Notes: generated by a model from the letters alone, not told the origin. Positions 20,324-30,855 are shown, numbered from the stretch's first letter. The stretch is DNA of 64,000 nt from Hippopus hippopus (GCA_946811185.2 OX328098.1:25739084-25803083), one strand, 5' to 3'. Program-made: numbers and translations.

Positions 20324-20588
20324 TGGATCTGCAACACGCGAAAAGGGGCATTCGGACATTTGCGTAAAGTTTCGTCTCGGATCAGCCTGCGCAGTCCGCA
20401 CGGGCTAATCCGAGACGGCACTTTACGACTACATTACATTTCGTGCTAAAGTAGACTTGCACAAAACAGAAAATAACACAAGAACGGAAAGTGTCGTCTC
20501 GGATTAGCCTGCGCGGACTGCGCAGGCTGATCCGAGACGACACTTTACGCAAATGTCCGAAAGTCCATTTACGCATGTTGCAGACCAT
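20324..20588. mobile_element. Family B copy
   Basis: TGGATCTGCAACACGCG at the left is a B terminus altered at the join with A. The right end is GCATGTTGCAGACCA. Both hairpins are present; the first ends CGAGACGGCAC, with the GTAGTC spacer following. Confidence 0.9.
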
Positions 20589-20917
20589 AATATAAGTAAT
20601 AGATGAACACTAAAAGGGAATATTTTGGGGTTCAAACTGAAATATCAATAGTTTTTCACTAAAACCTTTGTTGTTTCCTCGTCGATGCAAAATTCTAATT
20701 AGTACTCACAATATAGGTTTTTAGTCAAGAAATATTGTTTTAGAACTTGTTTTTATTTCTAATTATCTCGAACTCTGAGAAAGGTTTCATTTCCTTATCG
20801 AGGCCATCAGGGATCGTTCATTTCCAAGAATCGAGATCTGCCCGGGGGTACATGTCCTTTTATCACACAGTGTGAAATACAACTTCTCAACAGATTATGT
20901 GATAAAACTTCTGTTTA

Positions 20918-21010
20918 AGTCTTTACCAAGCTACAAAATTTTAGACTTGAAAGCATTTGCAGATGACATTTTGAGTGTTACTCAAAACTTGAAAATTGTC
21001 TTTCATAGGG
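20918..21010 (-). mobile_element. Family C left third
   Basis: TTAAGTCTTTACCAAGCTAC, then TTTTAGACTTGAAAGC and GCAGATGACATTTTG. The homology ends before the palindrome. Confidence 0.65.
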
Positions 21011-21644
21011 TATGATTTTTCTATCCTCAATATCCACTTTCTCCGCAAAAAAAAAAAAGAGTCAAAGTCTTGTTCAACGCTCCTTTAAAATCACATAACG
21101 AGTGAGACGGTGTGTTTTTCTGTAACAAAAACCTTGGATATCATTCCAGTAAGTTGTTCAATCTTTCCCAGGAAGTGTAATTGCTTTTCGCGCCCAATTA
21201 AGAATATTTTCCCGTCGCAGATGAGATGTTTCGACTGATGATTCCAGGTTATTAGGAAGACATTTTTTTCCTCTCACAGACTCACAAATTGCCCCGGGGT
21301 TAAATTATTTTCTCAGGGACGGGCATACAACTGTACTTTAAAAGACTTTTGGATGTCAAACTCTTTTTCAGGGTCATGCTGTACCTTTGATTCCTGTGAT
21401 AAGGTCATTGGCTTTAGAACGCTTTTATTCGCAGCCGATCTTCCCTCTCCTTCCGTTTCTTCTGTCTGTCCGTCCGTCTACCGTTTGTAGTAGTTTTAAG
21501 ATCTACTTGATCTTATTACATATTTTTTTATGAACTAGGGAGGAAACGTAAAGTTATCATACATAATTTATTGCGGATTATATTGTGTCAAAAACACACT
21601 AAATTTAATTGGTATTTTTCCATTTCTTCAACAACAAATTCTTG
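21011..21644. other. No recognised feature
   Basis: Unique-looking; some C-like phrases (TTTGTGACAGA-type) are too short to assign. Confidence 0.45.
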
Positions 21645-21860
21645 ATTCTTCTAAATTAAAACTAACTAAAGATGACAAATTCGAAATTGATACTACTTAA
21701 TAACTGTAGTTATGTGAAGTTATGTGATAGGGTAGAAAACAGTGTAGGAAAAGGAGAAAATGATGGTCACCAACATTTTACTCCTTTTCCCACCATAATT
21801 TTAAAAGACTTTGTCTCGGGGTCTCGGGAAAAACTCGTGATTGTGTTGTAAATGGTGAAT
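21645..21860 (-). mobile_element. Family C copy, left end weak
   Basis: GATGACAAATTCGAAATTG, GGGTAGAAAACAGTGTAGG, the palindrome with GATGGTCACCAAC, then CTCGTGATTGTGTTGTAAATGG. Confidence 0.75.
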
Positions 21861-21897
21861 GGAAATCATATGACTGAAATTATTAATAGAAACACAG

Positions 21898-21962
21898 AAA
21901 GTGTAGACAAAAATCAGACGGTACGTATTTGCCGGCTGATCGTAGTCCACACCATCTGAGAT
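21898..21962. mobile_element. Worn D-like hairpin
   Basis: AGTGTAGACAAAAATCAGAC and GGCTGATCGTAGTCCACACC form a diverged hairpin. Confidence 0.45.
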
Positions 21963-22012
21963 ATGCATTTTTTATCAGCTTTTGAAGAACTATATGAAGT
22001 TTTTTTTTCCTA

Positions 22013-22224
22013 CTAACCCTTAAGCTTCTAATCGCGACTTACTGACCTTTTGCGGACAGTGTAGACCAAGATCGGACTGCACAGAAAGTGCAGTCTGATC
22101 TTGGATCTACACTGTCCAATGAGGAGATTTTTCCTCTCAAAAATACCTCTAACATTTCAAAACTTGGATTTTTACTATAGACTTGAAACTTTCATTTCAC
22201 TTATTTAGCAGGTGAAAGGGCTAA
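22013..22224 (+). mobile_element. Family D copy, full length
   Basis: CTAACCCTTAAGCTTCTAATC to TTATTTAGCAGGTGAAAGGG. The hairpin has the loop CAGAAAG. The region right of the hairpin (TTCCTCTCAAAAATACC) matches other D copies well. Confidence 0.92.
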
Positions 22225-22504
22225 ACGCGCATAAAAAGAAAAAGCTTGCTCTCATGACTGTCAGTGCTTTGAATACGAACGAATACATGACGTTATCCTT
22301 ACACTGACTATAACGTCGGATTTCGGAGATGGCCGCGTTTTTTTTTTATCCCTCTCGTTCTATACTTTCATATTCCTCTCCCAAAACCGATTAATTTATT
22401 GATCGGCTTACTCGCATCTTACTTGTTGCAAAAATGTGTCATTTTCAGATGTGTGTATTTGAATAATATAGTTCATCTGTAGATTTATATAGATGTATAT
22501 TTTA

Positions 22505-22798
22505 TGAGCTATGTTCTGTGAAAAGGGGGGCTCAATGCACATGCAAAAAGTATCGACCCATGTCAGCCTGCGCAGTCCGCGCAGGCTGACATCGGTCGAA
22601 ACTTTTTGCGATTTGTAAATTTTCTGCTTTTCCAGGGACCATTCTACCTCCAGATCCAGTCGGTTGGTAGACAAAATAGATATTATGGATGCATAATTAT
22701 GTAATGACTTGCTATAAAGCATCACAGAGATGCAGTAATGATGACTTGCATGGTATAATGCATCACGGAGATACCCTTTTTACTAGAGCACGGCTCAC
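22505..22798 (+). mobile_element. Family A copy with internal duplication near right end
   Basis: The segment containing GACTTGC...GCATCACAGAGATGCAGTAA is repeated as GACTTGCATGGTATAATGC with ATCACGGAGAT. This accounts for its extra 30 or so bases. The hairpin is perfect. Confidence 0.9.
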
Positions 22799-22985
22799 AT
22801 ACACTGTATGTCCCCAAGTCCTTGTTGGAGGGAGAATACTGGAATTGTGTTGTCCATCTGTCTGTCTGTTCGTCAGCCGATCCGTCCATCTGCAATTTTG
22901 AGTCCTGTTCTCCTCTTACAGTTTTAAACGAATTTGTCTTTTGGTTTAAACAAGAAACCCAGAAAAACATGATTGATTGATTGTA

Positions 22986-23278
22986 TGGTGTTTAACGCCG
23001 TTTGCAACATTATTTCAGTTATATCGCGGCGGCCAGTGCATCTATCCATGCTTTCCTGGAGTCTCTTTTATCAGTACTCCGCACAATATTCTTCCCAAGC
23101 CACTGGCTGCTTTCCCACATAACCATCGTCGAAACAACTGTCAGCGGTGAGAGAGGAATGAATCATGTCGCAATGACTATCATCAATCCTCGGAAAGAAA
23201 TTGGCCGCACCAGGGATCGATGCCACGACCCCCTGTTCTCAAGTCCTGCACGCTACCGACTGAGCTACCGGGGCTCGG
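22986..23278 (-). mobile_element. SINE-1 copy, well preserved
   Basis: The closest copy here to a consensus. The complement head reads CCGAGCCCCGGTAGCTCAG then TCGGTAGCGTGC. The tail on the + strand is GATTGATTGATTGTATGGTG, i.e. ATC-rich after the element. Confidence 0.95.
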
Positions 23279-23685
23279 CAGAAATAGGTGAATAAATTGA
23301 ACTGTAGCAGTGGTATCACTGAAATATTGTCAAAAGCGTCGTGTAATCCAAATTCAAAAACAAGCAGACCAAAAAGGTAAAACAAGATTTGAGAGAACTT
23401 CAGAGAAGTCATATAGATTTCCCAGCCTCAATCAAGCATAATGAAAATCCGTTTAGTGGACAAAAGACGGGTCATTTTATCCGCAACCAAAATGCCATAT
23501 ATCATTCTTATAGGTTTTTAGGTTTTATACCCTGCCTCCGAAATGTCATGGCTTTTCGTGCCTTATTTGACCCTTTTCCTGTCGAGTATATAGTTTTGAC
23601 TTTACATAAACGATTTCTTGATTTTCTTTGACATTTAATGGGAAAAATTACTAAAACCTTCGATAGGGTAGCAGAGAGAGTAGGA
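23279..23685. other. No recognised feature
   Basis: Contains an 80-codon open frame without a recognisable domain; I do not support it as a gene. Confidence 0.45.
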
Positions 23686-23732
23686 GTGTTGACCAAGATT
23701 AGACTGCAAGTGAACATGCAGATCATTGTTTT
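23686..23732. mobile_element. D-like hairpin remnant
   Basis: TGTTGACCAAGATTAGACTGC with a partial second arm ATGCAGATCATTG. Confidence 0.35.
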
Positions 23733-23746
23733 TACTCCCGGCAAAT

Positions 23747-23772
23747 ATCTCTCTCTTTCTCTCTCTCTCTCC
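23747..23772. repeat. (CT)n microsatellite
   Basis: About 12 CT units with one TT break. Confidence 0.9.
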
Positions 23773-23843
23773 ATATATTACCCGATACATTTGACTAATT
23801 TTTCTTTTCATTGCATTCTTCCTCAGTTTAATAAATATATGAA

Positions 23844-24106
23844 TGAGCCATGCTCTGAGAAAAGAGGGCTTAGTGCATCTCTGTGATCCATGACACTAAG
23901 CAAGTCAAAACATAACTATGTGTCCATAAAATCCATTTTATCTAATCACCTATTCAGCCATGAGGTAAACTGGTCCTTTGATATGCAGAAATTGCACGGT
24001 AGCAAAAGGTTTCGGCCCGGGTCAGCCTGCGCGGACTGCGCAGACTGACCTAGGTCGATACTTTTTTAAAGATGCATTAACCCCCCTTTTCACAGAGCAT
24101 GGCTCA
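23844..24106 (-). mobile_element. Family A copy, full length
   Basis: TGAGCCATGCTCTGAG and CAGAGCATGGCTCA. The reverse-orientation order is clear: GATCCATG and CAAGTC first, hairpin GCGCGGACTGCGC last. Confidence 0.93.
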
Positions 24107-24244
24107 TTTATTTGTGTTTTTATTTAGGTTTTTCTATCAAAAATATATATTTCTGCCAAAAAGTAAATAATGTTTATTCCAATGACTAATGTGGAAAGCT
24201 GTAACTAAGTTAATGAACTTGTGACTCAATGCATTTGCCTTCTG

Positions 24245-24345
24245 TCTATTTTGTGTCCAGCATTTTCTCTCTTTCTCGCAATATTTTCAAAAGCATTCTT
24301 CACAGGGGTCTACAAAAACACGGGATCTCTCGGTAGAGGACTAAG
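24245..24345 (-). mobile_element. Family C right part
   Basis: CCAGCATTTTCTCTCTTTC, CGCAATATTTTCAAAAGC and AACACGGGATCTCTCGG. Confidence 0.6.
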
Positions 24346-24369
24346 ATACGGAGAACTGCCGTACCTTTT

Positions 24370-24442
24370 TTAAAAAAAGTTTCGATAGAGATCAGACGGC
24401 ACTGAGCGTGCAACCTGATCTTTGATAAACTATCTCCTGTGT
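24370..24442. mobile_element. Worn D hairpin
   Basis: ATAGAGATCAGACGGCAC and GTGCAACCTGATCTTTGAT form an imperfect hairpin. Confidence 0.45.
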
Positions 24443-24505
24443 TTTGTCAGATATTCTAGCAAAGCAAAATTGAAATCGCAACGATTGTGAATATTTTTTT
24501 AATAT

Positions 24506-24754
24506 ATGGTGCTCTGGCGAAATGAGGCTTAACACATCTCCGTGATGCACTATACCACAAAACTATGGATCCATGAAATCTGTTTTATGTAACAACCGAC
24601 TGAATAAATGAGGTAGAAAAGTCCTTAGACATGGAGAAAATCGACCAATAGCAAAAAGCATCGACCTATGTCAGCCTGCGCGGACTGCGCAGGCTGACAA
24701 GGGTCGATACTTTTTCCACATGAATTAAAGCCTCTTTTCACCGGGCATGACTCA
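24506..24754 (-). mobile_element. Family A copy
   Basis: TGGTGCTCTGGCG at the left and CCGGGCATGACTCA at the right are worn. The hairpin GTCAGCCTGCGCGGACTGCG is intact. Confidence 0.88.
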
Positions 24755-24993
24755 AATGAAAGCGATTCATTTCAGTTTGTATATTTTGTATAGGTGTAGG
24801 TTTCTATGGATTAACGTGTGATTAGCGTTGTCAGGGTGCATGTTGCTTACTGTAGAACTATTCGCTGTGATTAATGTACAAAAAACTATGATGGTGAAAA
24901 TACGGCTTTTTACGCGACTTCTAATGAAAACTGCCGTGGAAAACGTTGTAGAAAAAGAGGAGTAATGGTTTTGTAACAAGCATAAAGTTATCA

Positions 24994-25250
24994 ATAAGCC
25001 ATCCTCTGTGAATGGGGGGGGGGGGGGTTAATGCATCTGCAAAAAGTACCGATCCAGGTCAGGCCGACATGGGTCGAAACTGTTTGCTATCTATTAATTT
25101 TCTGCATGTATGAGGACCGTTCAATCTCATGAATTTATTCGGGTCGTCGGGACAAAGTGGTTCTTATGGAACAATAATTATGTAATTACTTGCTTGGTAT
25201 AATGCTTCACGGAGATGTGTTAAACCTTCTTCTGCCAGAGGGCCGCTCAA
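24994..25250 (+). mobile_element. Family A copy with G-run and deleted hairpin arm
   Basis: The terminal GGGGG expanded to 14 G (25015-25028). The hairpin has collapsed to CAGGTCAGGCCGACATGGG, so one arm is gone. Confidence 0.88.
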
Positions 25251-25414
25251 ATAATGTAGTGGAAACACAAGAAATGATCTGGTCTTTCGTGCTGTTAATA
25301 CCAATGACAAGGGCTAAATCTCATCAGGAAAATGCAACTGTGTAAGAAGACACCATAACCATTTAAAGTAATGAATAATTTAAACACAAAACATAGTTAA
25401 GTCTTTCGAGCTCT

Positions 25415-25644
25415 TTAACTCTTTACCATACGACAAAATTACAGACTGGTCTAAATTAAAAGTATTTGCAGATAACAAATTAAATGTGAGCCAAAAATTG
25501 AAATTTGTTTTAGGGAAGGGTAGAAAACATTGTGGGAAAAGGAGAAAATGCTGGTTACCAGCATTTTCTCCTTTTCCCGCCATGTTTTCAAAATGTTTCT
25601 GTTCCAGGGTGGTTAAAACTCGGGATTGTGTGGAAAAGGGTTAA
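25415..25644 (-). mobile_element. Family C copy, full length, TTAA both ends
   Basis: TTAACTCTTTACCATACGAC to TGTGTGGAAAAGGGTTAA. The palindrome carries one arm change (CCCGCCATG). It has landed within the direct-repeat unit. Confidence 0.93.
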
Positions 25645-26121
25645 AGGGGGCTATTTACTTTTTATGTCGTAAATCAAAATTAGTCATAGAACACCGATGT
25701 TTACAACTTGATAGATTATTCTATGCTTTATTCTAGAAACTATTCGGTTATATTCAGTAAACGGTGTGATTTTTGACGTTTAAATAAAGGAATTGTCGTT
25801 TTGCCAAAGGGAACGCCGCCTGTACATTACATCAGATATGACGTCATCGTACTGTGTAGAATACGACTCCTCATAATGAACGCATGTTATTGAATATTTG
25901 ACATTCGCAGAAGTCTTTACGAAACTCTAAAGGGAAATCTAAAAATATCTAAAGATGCTTCGTAGCCCATTAAGGAAATACCATTAAAATATCTTTTTCT
26001 TACTTATGTCTTTCTTCTTTACAGATAAATTTCCCGCCATCGCTTTACTCAATTCAGTGATAAATTATTTTTGAAGTTTGGTGACATCATAAAAATTTCC
26101 CCTGAGGTCATAAAACATAGA

Positions 26122-26135
26122 GGGGGGGGGGGGGG
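26122..26135. repeat. Poly-G tract
   Basis: Fourteen G in a row. Confidence 0.95.
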
Positions 26136-26548
26136 AAGGTAGTTTTCTGGGTTAGAAAGTGCGATGCAGGCTAATCTGTGCTCGGCAAAACAAACATTCG
26201 TTGTTCCACTACGTTAATCAAGAGTCAAATTTCATCCAAAGAGAAAAGCTACTGTTTTGGAAACACCATAACCAGTTAACGTAATAAATAATTCAAACAC
26301 AAAACAGTCTGGTCTTTCAAGCTCTTACAGCTCCTGTCAAGAAATAAATATCATCAGAAAAAAAAACTGTGTTTGAGACACAATAACAGTTAAAGTAATG
26401 AATAATTAAAACACAGAAGAGAACAGACCAGATATTTTATTAGACGAGTACAAGTGTACGTAATCAAAATAACATGTATATAAAAAAGCATTTGTCAAGG
26501 CCTCTCTCTCTCACACACACAAAAAAAACTAGTTTTATCGTATGTTCT

Positions 26549-26757
26549 CTTAAACATTACGCTGCTATCCGTGACTCAAGGACCTTTTGCGAACAATGTA
26601 GATCAAGATCAGACTGCAGTCTTATCTTGGATTTACACTGTCCGATAAAGAGAAGGGATATTTTTCCTCCCAAAATCACCTTTGAAAGAGCTAAATTTGG
26701 ATTATTTGGATTATTTGCTGTAGGCTTGAAAGTTTCATCTCACTTATCTAGCAGATT
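26549..26757 (+). mobile_element. Family D copy
   Basis: TTAAACATTACGCTGCTATC to CACTTATCTAGCAG. The hairpin loop is deleted (GACTGCAGTC). A short duplication, GGATTATTTGGATTATTTG, lies to the right. Confidence 0.85.
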
Positions 26758-26919
26758 TTTTTTTTCAACGTCACTGTAAGTTGGTTTATATCAGAAACAT
26801 GGTGGGTGGGGTAGCTTTCTTGGTTTCATAGTCCGATACTATGTAAAGTCTGTTCTGTAAAAAGCAATGGTGTAAAAGGCAGTGTAAAAACACCATACCA
26901 GTTAAGACACTGTAATAAA

Positions 26920-27155
26920 TGTGCCATATTCCGTCGTGAAAAGGGGAATGTAACGCGTCTGCAGAAAGTATCGACCAAGGCCAGCCTTAGCAGTCTGCAC
27001 AGTCTGACCTGAGTTGAAACTTTTTGCTAACAGTCCATTTACTGCATGTCCAAGGACAAAATGGATTTTATGGATCCAAAGTTATGTGATGACTTCCTAG
27101 ATGGAATGTATTCTTGAGATGCATTAAGCCTCGTTTTGTCAGAGCATCGCTCAAA
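26920..27155 (+). mobile_element. Family A copy, diverged
   Basis: GTGCCATATTCCGTCGTG at the left and CAGAGCATCGCTCA at the right. Hairpin arms are mutated (CAGCCTTAGCAGTCTGC). Confidence 0.85.
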
Positions 27156-27179
27156 CAATTTAGACACAAAACATTAATA

Positions 27180-27441
27180 AGCCTTCAACACACGAAAAGG
27201 GGCATTCGGACATTTGCGTAAAGTGTCGTCTCAGATAAGCCTGCGCAGTCCGCGTAGGCTGATCCGAGACAACACTTTCCGATCGTGTGTTATTTTCTGT
27301 TTCACGCAAGTCTACTGTAGGACAAAATCTAATGTAGTCGTAAAGTGCCGTCTCGGATTAGCCTGCGCGGACTGCGCAGGCTGATCCGAGACGACACTTT
27401 ACGCAAATATCCGAAAGCCCCTTTTCGCATGTTGCAGACCA
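27180..27441. mobile_element. Family B copy, full length
   Basis: TAAGCCTTCAACACACG to GCATGTTGCAGACC. Both hairpins are intact. The spacer variant GATCGTGTGTTATTTTCTG is shared with the copy near 33.3 kb. Confidence 0.92.
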
Positions 27442-27477
27442 ATTTGTCTGTCGAGCTCCTAACCTGACTCAATTAAT

Positions 27478-27656
27478 CGGCGCTCTAGCAAAAAGGGGAT
27501 GAACTGCATCTCCGTGATGCATTGTATAAAGCAACTAGTACCATAAAATCCATTTTGTCTAACCAACAACTGAATCATGGTAGACTGGTTGTTGGACATG
27601 CAGAGAAAATTGACAAATAGCAAACAGATTCGACTTATGTCAGTCTGCGTGGACTC
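27478..27656 (-). mobile_element. Family A, truncated in the hairpin
   Basis: CGGCGCTCTAGCAAAAAGG to GTCAGTCTGCGTGGACTC. The homology stops exactly at the hairpin centre, consistent with breakage at the palindrome. Confidence 0.85.
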
Positions 27657-27714
27657 ATTTGCTTTATACAAAGAAAAAGCAAGAAAAATAGGGAGGGGGA
27701 GTTTGGCAATCGAT

Positions 27715-27752
27715 TCAGTCTGATCTTGTTCTATACTGACCACATCGACAGC
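27715..27752 (+). mobile_element. D right-arm fragment
   Basis: TTCAGTCTGATCTTGTTCTA then TACTGACCACA. Confidence 0.45.
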
Positions 27753-27784
27753 TTTCCATTTTTTTTTCAAGAGTCACATCTCTG

Positions 27785-28143
27785 TGGTGGCAAAAAGTAA
27801 ACTATTCGGGAGTTAAATGCATCTAGATTTAAATCGTACTATCTAAAAGTTATTGTGAAGACGACAATTCGTTATTGTTCAGTCAGCACAAGTGATAGTT
27901 GCTAACAGAAAAAATGATTTTTTAAACTTGGAGAAACTTTGCCAAGTCGCAATATGTATATCTTTTGTTTACTTTTTACCTTGTTATGTAAACTTTTCTG
28001 CCAGCGACTAACACTTGGACCGACCGTACAGTAACACACTGTCATCTTCACAATAATATTCATATTCTTAAACTGTACCATTTAAATCCAAATGTGTTTT
28101 AATGGCTGCATTTTTTACTTTGGGATGCTACTGGGCCTTTAAT
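27785..28143 (+). mobile_element. Family L copy
   Basis: TTGCTAACAGAAAAAATG and TCTGCCAGCGACTAACAC are inverted partners. The right end reads GGATGCTACTGGGCCTTTAA. About 360 bp without coding capacity. Confidence 0.8.
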
Positions 28144-28162
28144 GTATACAATAAAATAGCCA

Positions 28163-28204
28163 TAATCCGAGGTTGCAAAGGGACAAGCAAAGTCCTCGGA
28201 TTAT
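28163..28204. repeat. 11-bp-arm hairpin
   Basis: ATAATCCGAGG and CCTCGGATTAT flank 20 bases. Function unknown. Confidence 0.7.
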
Positions 28205-28382
28205 TGCAATATTGGGATTATCCAGAAAGTACATAAAAACAAAATTGCAGTTGGTTCAAGATCGGCGATTACATAAATTTTTCCAAAATTAAGAGTCGAA
28301 TTTTTTTGTCTGTTTTTCGTATCTCGTCCGATACGAGACTCTTCACATATATGTCTGGACCTAATCCGATCACACAGAAAAT

Positions 28383-28648
28383 TGAGCCATGCCCTGCGAA
28401 GAGGGGGTTTAATGCATCTGCGAAAAGTATCGACTCAGGTCAGCCTGCGCAGTCCGCGCAGGCTGACCTGGGCCGAAACTTTTCGCTATTTCTCATTTTT
28501 TTTGTATATCCAAGGACCAGTATACCTCATGATTAAGTCAATTGCTAGACAAAAATGGATCTTACGGATCCATAATCATGTGATGACTTGCTTGGTATAA
28601 TGCATCACGGAGATGCATTAAGCCTCCTGTTACAAGAGCATGGGTCAT
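28383..28648 (+). mobile_element. Family A copy, full length
   Basis: TGAGCCATGCCCTGCG to CAAGAGCATGGGTCA. The hairpin is perfect over CAGCCTGCGCAGTCCGCGC. Confidence 0.93.
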
Positions 28649-28828
28649 TAATGCAAACTATTGTAGTATTCAATTTTTATGAAAAGCCAACAAACAGTAA
28701 ATAAACTTTATGTTCCAGCTTAATAGCATTATGCTTTTAGAGAATCAGACATTCAAGAAAAAAAATGAATTCGACTTTCAAATTTCAACATCAGGCCTTT
28801 CTCGTATAACAAGCGTTTCTTTAGAAAA

Positions 28829-28950
28829 ATCCTTAACTCTTTCCATACCATAAAACACACCTGAAGCCTTTTTGGACAGCGTAGATCAAGATCAGACTGC
28901 ACAAAACGTGCAGTCTGATCTATGATCTACATTGTCCACTGCTTTATTCT
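28829..28950 (+). mobile_element. Family D2-like, partial
   Basis: CCTTAACTCTTTCCATACC then TTTTTGGACAGCGTAGATC and an intact hairpin with the loop CAAAACG. Right of the hairpin it fades. Confidence 0.7.
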
Positions 28951-29247
28951 AGATTATGAATGAGCCGTGTCTTGATTGTGTAGCGAAACTGCATTTGTAG
29001 CCACTGTGTAAATGCTATTTATTTATCTAGAAGTGAGTGATTCAATCACTGAATATTGAGAACATTGGAACAAATGGAGAAATTTGCTCAGCATGAACTT
29101 TTTTTTTTTGTTTTTTTCTCTCTCTATTTTTCACAATGTTTTATTGACTGAATCTGCATTTATTGCTACCATATGTACTAGAGGGTTTTTTCCCTGCTAT
29201 TTCCTGAAATATTTTCAATATCTAACAAGAGTAGTAGGCTGTTGAGA

Positions 29248-29471
29248 TGCGTAAATCCGTAACCACACAATCCTGGGCCTAAGAAATAGACCTTTTGATA
29301 ATATTGTGGCAAAAAGGAGAAAATGCTGGTAATCTGCTTCTTCTCCTTTTCCCGCAATCTTTTGTACTATTCCATTGGTCAGTTTATATTTTGGAGCCAC
29401 AATTGGTTTGCAGTGAGCAAAAGCTTTCTACTTGGACAAGTCTAAACTTTTGTCGTTTGGTAAAGAGTTAA
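29248..29471 (+). mobile_element. Family C copy, first of a tail-to-tail pair
   Basis: GATGCGTAAATCCGTAACCAC to TTTTGTCGTTTGGTAAAGAG, ending in TTAA at 29468-29471. The next C element begins at the same TTAA. Confidence 0.88.
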
Positions 29472-29706
29472 CCCTTTCTCGGAAACAAAAATAAGTCTGG
29501 AAAATGTTAAAAGCATTTCCATAACTATAGCAAATTAAATATCATGAAAAGAATAGAATTTATCTTAATGGTGAATGGCAGAAAAACATTGTGGAAAAAA
29601 GTGGTAATGCTGATTACCAACATTTTCTCCATTTCCCACAATGTTTGCCAAAGCTGCTTTCCTCAGGGTCAGGTTAAAACTTTGGTACTGTTGAGTAACG
29701 GGATAA
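29468..29706 (-). mobile_element. Family C copy, second of a tail-to-tail pair
   Basis: TTAACCCTTTCTCGGAAAC to TGAGTAACGGGATAAATGG. The palindrome is worn but obvious (GCTGATTACCAACATTTTC). Confidence 0.85.
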
Positions 29707-29852
29707 ATGGAATGCGCGGGAAATGAAACTCGGCGTCAGAAGTCTTTCGTATGCTAAAACTTTGCTTAAGCCAATAACAGAATTCTGCGAAAACAGAAAA
29801 AAAGCAAGTTTCAATTAGCCTTCATACCGAAAAGGGCAGCATAAATTTATAG

Positions 29853-29908
29853 TTTCTGTTGACGCCGTAGATTAAGATCGGACGGGACATTACGTGCTCA
29901 GGCTTTGG
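29853..29908. mobile_element. Worn D hairpin
   Basis: GCCGTAGATTAAGATCGGAC and CGTGCTCAGGCTTTGGCTG. Confidence 0.35.
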
Positions 29909-29913
29909 CTGTC

Positions 29914-29990
29914 CATTGGTTGTATGGTTGATTGGTTGTATGATTGATTGATTGTATAATAGATAAATTGATTGTATGGTTGATTGATTG
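29914..29990. repeat. TGATTGATTGTATGG tail repeat
   Basis: Six or so ATTGATTG/TTGTATGG units adjoin the 3' end of the following SINE-1. In the SINE's own sense they form an expanded CAATCAATCA-type tail. Confidence 0.8.
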
Positions 29991-30308
29991 TATGGTATTA
30001 AGCCCTGTTTTAAACATTTTTTCAGTTTTTTGGCGGCGGCCAGTGTATAATTCATGCTTTGCTTGAGTTTCCTTTACAAAAACTTCGTACAAGTTTCTTC
30101 CTAAGCCACTCCCTGCGTTTCACACATATCCATAGACGAAACGGCGATGAACGGTGAGAGAAGATTTAACTTTGTCGCGATGGCTATCGTCAATCTTCGG
30201 AAAATAAAACGGGCAAGCTGGCGATTCGAGCGAGCGACCACCGGGGGAGGGGGGGGGGCTGTTTGCAATCCTTGTACGTTACCGACTACTGAGCTACTTT
30301 GCTTGGCT
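29991..30308 (-). mobile_element. SINE-1 copy with G-tract in the head
   Basis: GTATGGTATTAAGCCCTG to GAGCTACTTTGCTTGGC. A GGGGGAGGGGGGGGGG stretch breaks the tRNA-like head between the B-box region (GATTCGAGCGAGC) and the rest. Confidence 0.85.
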
Positions 30309-30447
30309 GAGCCCTCCAAACTCTGATATTTTGAAAGATATTTTGACATAAATACATTGAAATTGCAATATCTGCACGTAGTTCCCTTTTACTATTCCAT
30401 TTACTAGTATTTGGCATTTTCTCATGATACTGCAAAAGTTTACTTGT

Positions 30448-30632
30448 TTCCATTGATAGCGATTGCAAAGGACAAAATAAATGTGACTCAAATGATGGGC
30501 TTTGCCGGTGAGAAAAGGAGAAAATGCTGGTAACCAGTATTTTCACTTATTCCCATAAAGTTTTCAAAAGCCTTTTTCATAGGGATGGGTGTGTGGGGGG
30601 GGGGGGGGGGAAACACGAAATTGGGTCTATTG
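30448..30632 (-). mobile_element. Family C copy with G-run
   Basis: GATTGCAAAGGACAAAATAA, GGAGAAAATGCTGGTAACC, TTCAAAAGCC, then an expanded G tract (30595-30610) before AACACGAAATTGGG. Confidence 0.75.
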
Positions 30633-30661
30633 TGAATGTATATAGTAGTGTAAATTGTAAA

Positions 30662-30833
30662 CCAGATGCACTCTATTGGACCCTCAATCGAGACTCTTGG
30701 GTTTTTTGTGGGATTTTTCTTGGCTTAGACACTTAAAAGCTCAAGACTTATACTGATGAAACCTAGGAAACACATAAATAGGTGAGCTGTCGCTTTGATA
30801 TAAATGAAATAATGTTAAAACCGGTGTAGAATC
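30662..30833 (+). mobile_element. SINE-2-like body, headless
   Basis: CTTGGGTTTTTTGTGGG, GATGAAACCTAGGAAACAC, GAGCTGTCGCTTTGATAT and AATAATGTTAAAACCGG. Confidence 0.65.
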
Positions 30834-30855
30834 CCATTCGATACATCAATCCATA

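Larger units (their letters stand above)
25256..26445. repeat. Dispersed direct repeats (CACCATAACC...CACAAAAC unit)
   Basis: A phrase with ACACCATAACCAGTTAA, GTAATGAATAATT and AAACACAAAACAG followed by TCTGGTCTTTCGAGCTC recurs near 25265-25400, 26235-26330 and 26375-26425. A shorter trace lies near 26887. A C element and unassigned sequence lie between. Confidence 0.75.
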
